A stretch of 6,439 nt of DNA, taken from NCBI GenBank assembly GCA_937135995.1, contig CAKZOF010000074.1, positions 1 to 6,439 on the forward strand, read 5' to 3'. The notes under the pieces were generated by a model. The model was not told the origin of the DNA. It ran no database searches and was given only the letters and a program-made list of their open reading frames with translations. A program made the translations under genes and the position numbers. This document shows positions 1-5,166 of the stretch, piece after piece; the stretch's first letter is position 1; each line of letters starts with the position of its first letter. The stretch is from an uncultured Pyrinomonas sp. GTDB taxonomy: Bacteria > Acidobacteriota > Blastocatellia > Pyrinomonadales > Pyrinomonadaceae.

Positions 1-95
1 CTCCGCGGGTGGAAGCGCGCAGCGGCGATCGTCGTCGTGGCCCTCATGGCGTTGATCCCGGCCGTCGCGATGTTCGTCGAGCGACAGCCCGGCGA
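1..95 (+). other. Possible foreign or rearranged edge segment with a hydrophobic plus-strand reading frame
   Basis: In plus frame 1 the first 31 codons read LRGWKR followed by about 19 mostly hydrophobic residues (AAAIVVVALMALIPAVAMF) and then VERQPGE. This is the pattern of a basic-flanked transmembrane helix or signal anchor. The minus strand, where hemG should continue, gives an Asp/His/Arg-rich string, as expected from the antisense of a hydrophobic coding stretch. The segment may be the end of a different gene joined to hemG by an assembly chimera or a rearrangement. It may also be chance in GC-rich DNA. The frame continues to a stop at 262-264, but beyond about 95 it is antisense to recognisable hemG and hemH. 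Confidence 0.25.
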
Positions 96-191
96 GATCG
101 CGTTCCGCGGCGCTTTCCGCCAGTTTGTGGGCCGCAGCAAGACCCGCGATCCCGCCGCCGATGATGATGCAGTGAAGCTCGTCTCTTTCCG

Positions 192-195
<4 letters not shown>
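1..195 (-). CDS. hemG: N-terminal fragment of HemG/HemY-type protoporphyrinogen (coproporphyrinogen) oxidase, runs off left edge, possibly disrupted
   Basis: The ATG at 195-193 opens a frame that stays open to the window edge (65 codons). Residues 10-26 read IIIGGGIAGLAAAHKLA, the GxGxxG dinucleotide-binding fold that begins FAD-dependent amine-oxidase-type enzymes such as HemG/HemY/CgoX. These oxidise protoporphyrinogen IX or coproporphyrinogen III late in heme synthesis. The start overlaps the hemH stop as ATGA (192-195). There is no good ribosome binding site just upstream, so translation is probably coupled to hemH. Position after hemE-hemH fits the known hemEHY/hemEHG order. Oddity: after about residue 33 the frame becomes rich in Asp, His and Arg and lacks the second beta strand ending in an acidic residue and the following GG motif expected here. 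None of the three minus frames restores them. The first 33 codons support the call well, but whether the gene is intact cannot be judged. Confidence 0.6.
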
Positions 196-1212
<1,017 letters not shown>

Positions 1213-1229
<17 letters not shown>

Positions 1230-2322
1230 GATCGCCTCCAAAAAGATTCTCCTCGTACATGTTGCTCGTTCGCTCTTCGCGCCCGGGCAAAGCTGACATT
1301 TCGTGAACGGCTTCCACCAGCGCGACGACGTTCTGCACCGGTGTCTGCGGCAGAATGCCATGCCCGAGGTTGAAAATATGACCGGCGCGTCCCTGCGCCT
1401 GACCGAGGATGGCGCGCGCCTCTTGCCGGAGTGTGGCGACGTCGGCAAGGAGCACCGTCGGGTCCAAGTTGCCCATGATGGCGCGGTCGCCGATCCTCTG
1501 CCACGCATGATCGAGGCGGATGCGCCAGTCGATGCCGATCACATCTCCGCCCGCTTCGCTCATCGCTTCGAGCAGCCCGGCCGTGCCGGTGCCGAAGTGG
1601 ATCACTGGCGCACTTGGCGCGACCTGCTCGATGACGGCGCGCGTATATGGAAGAGCGTAGCGGCGGTAGTCATCGGGGCTGAGCGCCCCGACCCACGAAT
1701 CGAAGAGTTGAACGGCCTGCGCCCCGGCCTTGATCTGTGCGTTCAAATAGCGCGCCAGCGCGTGCGCCAAGCGAGACATTAATTCGTGCCACGCGCCGCC
1801 GTCGGTGCGCATCAGCGTTTTGGTGTGGATGAAGTTGCGCGAAGCGCCGCCTTCGATCAAGTATGAGGCGAGCGTGAAGGGCGCGCCTGCGAAACCGATC
1901 AGCGGAATGTTGTCCGGCAGCGCGCGGCGTGCCAGCTCTACGGCACGCAACACGTAATCGAGCGGTTCGACGCTCGTCAATTCTCGTACGCGCTCAACAT
2001 CGTGACTCCGTCTGATGGGATTGTGAATGACCGGTCCATCGCCGTTGGTGTATTCAAGCGCGAAACCGAGCGGTTCGACGATCAACAGCAGGTCAGCGAA
2101 GATGATCGCTGCATCGACGCCCAACCGATTCGCCGCCGTGACGGTCACCTCGGCAGCCAGTTCAGACCGCTTGCAGAGGTCGAGAAACGGCACTCGTTCG
2201 CGCAAGCTTCTGTATTCGGGCATGTAGCGCCCGGCTTGACGCATCAACCAAATGGGCGTGTAGGGCGTCGGTTCGCGCCGGCAAGCGCGCATAAATGGAC
2301 TGTCGCGCAGTGGATCGGGCAT
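1213..2322 (-). CDS. hemE: Uroporphyrinogen III decarboxylase
   Basis: Encodes 369 residues, near the family's usual 340-370. It removes the four acetate carboxyls of uroporphyrinogen III to give coproporphyrinogen III in the cytoplasm, with no cofactor. Signatures in order: PIWLMRQAGRYMPEYR at 23-38 (the UROD N-terminal signature, with substrate-binding Arg residues), IIFADLL at 73-79 with the probable catalytic Asp77, GFAGAPFTLASYLIEG at 143-158, FDSWVGALSP at 207-216, IHFGTG at 241-246, and NLGHGILPQTP at 318-328 with conserved His321. The ATG at 2322 follows a GGAGAAG (2337-2331) at 8-base spacing, and homology starts soon after, so an in-frame ATG 70 codons upstream is rejected. It is the first gene of the minus-strand heme operon. 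Its last 17 bases overlap the hemH start, and the hemH ribosome binding site lies within hemE. Confidence 0.97.
1235..1239 (-). promoter_or_regulatory. Ribosome binding site of hemH inside the hemE 3' end
   Basis: GGAGG on the minus strand, 5 bases before the hemH ATG. It fixes the hemH start among several upstream in-frame possibilities and lies inside the last codons of hemE, which favours coupled translation. Confidence 0.8.
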
Positions 2323-2330
2323 GAAGGTTG

Positions 2331-2337
2331 CTTCTCC
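2331..2337 (-). promoter_or_regulatory. Ribosome binding site of hemE
   Basis: GGAGAAG on the minus strand, 8 bases before the ATG at 2322. It supports the shorter hemE start over the open upstream extension. Confidence 0.65.
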
Positions 2338-2367
2338 GGACGACCCGCAGTCTAGCGAAAGAAGTTG

Positions 2368-2389
2368 TCGAGTTCGTTGATTCGAGTTC
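2368..2389. repeat. Two 8-base direct repeats TCGAGTTC in the hemE leader
   Basis: TCGAGTTC occurs at 2368-2375 and 2382-2389, 14 bases apart start to start, between the hemE -10 candidate and the hemE start. Each copy is preceded by TTG (directly in the first, after TTGAT in the second). It could be an operator half-site pair or chance; no regulator can be named. Confidence 0.25.
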
Positions 2390-2397
2390 ACGAAAAG

Positions 2398-2403
2398 ATT
2401 ATA
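2398..2403 (-). promoter_or_regulatory. Candidate -10 element of the hemE operon promoter
   Basis: A perfect TATAAT on the minus strand, about 75 bases before the hemE ATG, predicting a leader of roughly 70 bases. No convincing TTGACA-like -35 hexamer is visible at 16-18 bases upstream (the region reads GCGACC and similar) and no extended TG is present. A perfect hexamer in GC-rich DNA at this position is nonetheless suggestive of a housekeeping promoter. Confidence 0.45.
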
Positions 2404-2461
2404 GCTGAAAGAACGCGGTCGGTCGCGGTTTCGAGCGCTGCTTTGGCGCGGGCGAAAGTTC

Positions 2462-2490
2462 GCTGCCACAAAAACCGGGTGGGCGGCGTT
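2462..2490 (+). promoter_or_regulatory. Candidate ECF-type promoter of the sigma factor operon
   Basis: GCTGCCACAAA at 2462-2472 and GGCGTT at 2485-2490, separated by 12 bases. The TGCCACA and CGTT cores are 16 bases apart, a normal -35/-10 spacing for ECF sigma factors, whose -10 elements commonly contain CGT. The same two blocks at exactly the same spacing stand before the gene at 5167. Transcription would start near 2496-2500, leaving a leader of only about 20-25 bases before the sigma gene. The location before the sigma gene suggests autoregulation. Function is inferred from position and recurrence only. Confidence 0.6.
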
Positions 2491-2520
2491 TAGATTCATG
2501 AGCGCGTGTGATGTAGCCGA

Positions 2521-3066
2521 ATGGATGAGCAAGTGCGAGTTTTGGCCGACGCGATTTCAGACGAGAGAGCCTCTCCGGCGAGCTTCGATGAAGCCTTCGC
2601 TTTGCATCATCGTCTCGTATACAAGATCGCCTACGCGCAGTTGCAGGACGCGGCGCTGGCCGAAGACGTTGCACAGGAAGTCTTCCTGAAGCTCTACCGC
2701 CACATCGACAGGGTGCCACACGGCGAAGAGTTGCGCGCTTGGCTGATCCGCGTGACGCTCAACGAAGCGCGCACTGCCTTGCGGCGTCGGCGGCGCCGGG
2801 CGGCGCGCGAGGAACTGTTCGCGCACCGTGCGCGCCTTGATGCGGAGTTCGATTGCCTGAAACGACTGGAAGCTGAAGAAGTACGGCGCGCACTGGAGCG
2901 CGTGCGCGAACCGGCGCGCAGTTGTTTGCTGCTCCGGCAACAGGGGTTATCCTATCGCGAGATCGCACAGGCGCTGGATCTTAACGAGCGGAGCGTCGGC
3001 AGTTTGATCGCGCGCGGTCGGCGCGAGTTCCTGCGGTTTTACGGAAAAATCAGGGGGCGAAGATGA
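2521..3066 (+). CDS. ECF-type RNA polymerase sigma factor
   Basis: Encodes 181 residues with the two-domain layout of group IV (ECF) sigma factors. Region 2 spans about 22-92 and includes AEDVAQEVFLKLYRH at 47-61 (core RNA polymerase binding and -10 melting) and the LRAWLIRVTLNEARTALRRRRRR stretch near 71-93 typical of the region 2 end. A charged linker follows. Region 4 spans about 118-172 with the helix-turn-helix LSYREIAQALDLNERSVGSL at 143-162, which reads the -35 element. The ATG at 2521 is the first start after an in-frame stop at 2509-2511. No clear Shine-Dalgarno sequence precedes it, so expression may be low. Its stop overlaps the next start as ATGA. Being followed directly by a zinc-type anti-sigma gene, it is expected to be held inactive at the membrane until a signal arrives. 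The exact ECF subgroup cannot be assigned here. Confidence 0.93.
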   Translation: MDEQVRVLADAISDERASPASFDEAFALHHRLVYKIAYAQLQDAALAEDVAQEVFLKLYRHIDRVPHGEELRAWLIRVTLNEARTALRRRRRRAAREELFAHRARLDAEFDCLKRLEAEEVRRALERVREPARSCLLLRQQGLSYREIAQALDLNERSVGSLIARGRREFLRFYGKIRGRR

Positions 3067-3866
3067 GAGACTGCCTTGGCGAAGAATTGCTGCAAAGTTA
3101 CATCGATGGCGAACTCGATCCCGTGCGAGCACGGGACGTGACGGGGCATCTCGTCCGGTGCCGCGAGTGCGCGCAGCGCGCGCGTGCGGTGGAAAACGAA
3201 AGCCGACTGGTTTCCGAGATCTTGCGACTCGACGTCGAAGTGCCGACCGAGCGTCTCCGCAGGCGTTTGCAAGAGAAGATCAGTGCGATCGAATCCGACC
3301 GGCAGAAGAGCGCGTGGATGCCGTTTGCGCATCCGGCGCTCATGCGTTCGTTGGGCGCGATGGCGCTTGCCACCATCTGCGCGGTGGCGTTCTTCTGGCT
3401 GGCCCAGCGCCGCCCCGATTCGACGCGCGAAGAAACGCGCAGCGTGACGCCGGCGGAGAGGACCGAACCCAGTGCTGCCGCGATCTCTTCGGGCACGCCG
3501 GAGCGCGACGAGCCGCGCGCGCGGCCCGCATCAGCGGCGAGTCGGCCTCATGCGGTCGAGCGTGCGAAGACGGCGCAGAGGCCGAAGAGCGAGCGTTTGC
3601 TGGAGGACGAGAACCGTTATCTACACGCGATCGCCAAACTCTCGGCAGCGGTTGACGCGAAGCCGGAAGTGACCGCGCAGCCGAGCGTGCGAACCGGATT
3701 CGAGAAGAACATGCTCGTCGTGGATCAAGCCATCACGGCGGCTCGCGAGGCCGTGCGGCGCAACCCGCAAGATCCGGACGCGCGCGCCTTGCTCCGCTCG
3801 GCGTATCAGAGCAAGGTCGAATTGCTGAGCATGCTGGCTGAGGAAGGGGGCGTTCCGCAAAGATGA
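3063..3866 (+). CDS. Membrane-anchored ZAS-type anti-sigma factor with extracytoplasmic helical domain
   Basis: Encodes 267 residues. Residues 4-36 form an anti-sigma zinc-finger (zf-HC2/ZAS): Cys4, then His29-x3-Cys33-x2-Cys36, with YIDGELDP at 13-20, the conserved first-helix pattern of these proteins. Residues about 96-114 (SLGAMALATICAVAFFWLA) form one transmembrane helix, placing the zinc domain in the cytoplasm and the rest outside. Residues 117-175 are a Pro/Ala/Arg/Glu-rich linker. Residues about 180-265 are predicted helical, with ENRYLHAIAKLSAA and then a stretch resembling a single TPR-like unit (VVDQAITAAREAVRRNPQDPDARALL, 215-240). The start has AGGGGG (3052-3057) 5 bases upstream and overlaps the sigma stop as ATGA. 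The role is to bind and inhibit the upstream sigma factor. The outer helical part may sense or recruit a partner, which is inference. Confidence 0.9.
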   Translation: MRDCLGEELLQSYIDGELDPVRARDVTGHLVRCRECAQRARAVENESRLVSEILRLDVEVPTERLRRRLQEKISAIESDRQKSAWMPFAHPALMRSLGAMALATICAVAFFWLAQRRPDSTREETRSVTPAERTEPSAAAISSGTPERDEPRARPASAASRPHAVERAKTAQRPKSERLLEDENRYLHAIAKLSAAVDAKPEVTAQPSVRTGFEKNMLVVDQAITAAREAVRRNPQDPDARALLRSAYQSKVELLSMLAEEGGVPQR

Positions 3867-4744
3867 AAACAGCGCTCATGAGCGTTCTGTGCTTCTTGGT
3901 GCTCTCGGCGTTGGGCGCTGTTGGCCGCGCGCAACGGATGAGCGTCGCCGAAGCGCCAGCGGAAGATGGGGCTGTCGTTTCGATTTGTGTCGAGCGTGGG
4001 CAGATCAAGGTGCGCGGCTGGGAGCAGAAACGTTTGCGTGTGGAGGCGGAAGGAGACGGGGGGATCAAGATAGAACAGATGGGCAAAGAGCTCATGGTTC
4101 TGCCCGAAAGCGGGGCGCGTTGTCATCGGTGGCGCGACGTGCAGTTGATCGTCCCGCAGGGAGCTGAACTGAACTTGAGGGCGAGGAGCGGTGACGTCGA
4201 CGTCGATAACGTCGCCGAGGCGCGCGTGCGCGTCCTCAACGGCGATGTCCGCGCCCGCCGCATCGCGCGCGCGGTGGAGGCCGAGACACTCAGCGGCAAT
4301 GTCGAGCTAACAGACATCACGGGCAGCGCGCGCGTCAAGACGATGAGCGGCGACGTCGAAATTCGCAACGCGCGCGGTCGCAGCTTTGTAGATGACCTCG
4401 ACGTGCGTCTGGCGAGCGGAGACTTGATGCTCTCGAACATCGACTACGCGCGCGTCGTCGCCGAGGCGTTGAGCGGAAGCATCCGCCTTGACGGGATGGT
4501 GAAAAATGGGCGTTACGATTTGAAGACATTGAGCGGCGACATACGATTGGAGTTGCCGTCCACGGCCTCGTTTCGCTTCAACGTCAAGCTCCTGTTGGGG
4601 GGAGAGTTCCAGAGCGATTTCGCCTTTCAACGCGAAGATGGCGTGACCAACCCTTCCTTGCGTTTGACCGGCGCAAACAGCAGAGGCGAGGCCGTTTTGA
4701 ACCTCGTCTCGTTGAGCGGCAAGATCGTTCTCCATCGGCGCTAA
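3863..4744 (+). CDS. Secreted DUF4097-like SGD-repeat (beta-solenoid) protein
   Basis: Encodes 293 residues. A Sec signal peptide covers about 1-23 (basic start, hydrophobic core LCFLVLSALGAV, likely cleavage after GRA). The mature part is built of short beta repeats, each ending in a Ser/Asn-Gly-x turn: SGD 109, NGD 126, SGN 144, SGD 162, SGD 185, SGS 204, SGD 224 and SGK 285. Most are 17-23 residues apart. This is the pattern of DUF4097/DUF4098-type putative adhesins, predicted right-handed beta-helices. No catalytic motif is visible, and there is no anchoring helix or lipobox (Cys10 is too early in the signal peptide). The gene overlaps the anti-sigma stop as ATGA, with GGAAGGGGG in the anti-sigma end (3842-3850) as a distant ribosome binding site. 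Being the third gene of a sigma/anti-sigma operon, it is probably part of the envelope response. Distant DUF4097 relatives (LiaG, YvlB of Bacillus) also sit in envelope-stress loci. Actual function unknown. Confidence 0.85.
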   Translation: MKTALMSVLCFLVLSALGAVGRAQRMSVAEAPAEDGAVVSICVERGQIKVRGWEQKRLRVEAEGDGGIKIEQMGKELMVLPESGARCHRWRDVQLIVPQGAELNLRARSGDVDVDNVAEARVRVLNGDVRARRIARAVEAETLSGNVELTDITGSARVKTMSGDVEIRNARGRSFVDDLDVRLASGDLMLSNIDYARVVAEALSGSIRLDGMVKNGRYDLKTLSGDIRLELPSTASFRFNVKLLLGGEFQSDFAFQREDGVTNPSLRLTGANSRGEAVLNLVSLSGKIVLHRR

Positions 4745-5100
4745 CGGATCGTCTGCCGCCTGCGCCGCCGACACGACGCGCCGCGTTCGATCTCGGCGGA
4801 AGAAGCTTTGCCTCGGATCTCGGGATCTTGTGCCGGCCAAGTCTGTCTCCGGCTTCGTTCCCGGTTGAAGCCCAACTCCAGCTCCTACGCAAATCGAACT
4901 CGCATCGACCGAGCTTCCTCCCGCTTGCCAGCCGTCTGGCTGGTCGCTCTGAACCTGAAAGGTGAGCTGCGTGCGAATCCCATGCGTGGGAAAAGAGGCT
5001 CGGGTGTAAGCGGGATCGAGCGGATCGCCATGCGAGAAGAGTCGCCGTCGGCTCGATGTACACACACACGCTGACGCGCGAACACCATGCTTGCAAGAAA
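4745..5100. other. Long stretch without a recognisable gene between the two SGD-repeat protein genes
   Basis: From the stop of the upstream gene to the promoter candidate at 5101 no reading frame on either strand resembles a protein family; the open frames are Arg/Ser-rich and look like GC-driven artefacts. Two short perfect inverted repeats are visible: CCAGCC-GTCT-GGCTGG (4928-4943) and TCCCA-TGCG-TGGGA (4978-4991). Neither is followed by a T-run, so neither is a standard intrinsic terminator. A small CA-repeat lies at 5059-5069. The region could hold a long leader, an unrecognised small RNA or decayed sequence. Confidence 0.5.
4928..4943. repeat. Perfect 6-base-pair hairpin with 4-base loop
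   Basis: CCAGCC and GGCTGG flank GTCT. The following bases (TCGCTCT) are not T-rich, so a Rho-independent terminator is not supported. It could stabilise the 3' end of the sigma operon transcript or be incidental. Confidence 0.3.
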
Positions 5101-5129
5101 GCTGCCACAAACTTCTGCGGCTTGGCGTT
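5101..5129 (+). promoter_or_regulatory. Candidate ECF-type promoter of the second SGD-repeat protein gene
   Basis: GCTGCCACAAA at 5101-5111 and GGCGTT at 5124-5129, separated by 12 bases: 17 bases in two blocks identical to those before the sigma gene, at identical spacing. The intervening spacer differs (3 matches of 12), so this is not a simple recent duplication. Transcription would begin near 5135-5139, giving a leader of about 30 bases. It suggests that the locally encoded sigma factor controls this gene directly, apart from its own operon. Confidence 0.62.
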
Positions 5130-5154
5130 CTTTTTTCGGCAAAGGAAAACTCTC

Positions 5155-5158
5155 GAGG
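5155..5158 (+). promoter_or_regulatory. Ribosome binding site of the gene at 5167
   Basis: GAGG (within GAGGTG) ends 8 bases before the ATG at 5167. It supports this start, which is also followed at once by a signal peptide. Confidence 0.6.
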
Positions 5159-5166
5159 TGTTTCGG

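Noticed and set aside
1230..1508. Open upstream extension of the ferrochelatase frame on the minus strand
   Set aside because: It lies entirely over the hemE coding region in another frame, reads as an Arg/Ser-rich string with no family resemblance, and a good GGAGG sits before the ATG at 1229.
1303..1782. A 159-codon plus-strand open frame inside hemE
   Set aside because: Directly antisense to conserved hemE motifs; no independent support.
2377..2405. Plus-strand TTGATT-N17-TATAGC as a housekeeping promoter for the sigma gene
   Set aside because: Only 4 of 6 bases match in each hexamer, and the repeated ECF-type element nearer the gene is a better supported promoter. It could still provide basal transcription.
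2323..2532. Upstream extension of hemE by 70 codons
   Set aside because: It would cover the divergent intergenic region and the sigma gene start; homology begins at the ATG at 2322, which has its own ribosome binding site.
4928..4943. Hairpin considered as an intrinsic terminator of the sigma operon
   Set aside because: The stem is only 6 base pairs, lies almost 190 bases after the stop codon, and no T-run follows.
5059..5069. Short CA dinucleotide run
   Set aside because: Too short to be a meaningful repeat element and not linked to any other structure.
4808..5074. An 88-codon plus-strand open frame in the gap between the SGD-repeat protein genes
   Set aside because: No signal peptide, no ribosome binding site, no family resemblance; Arg/Ser-rich composition as in other chance frames here.
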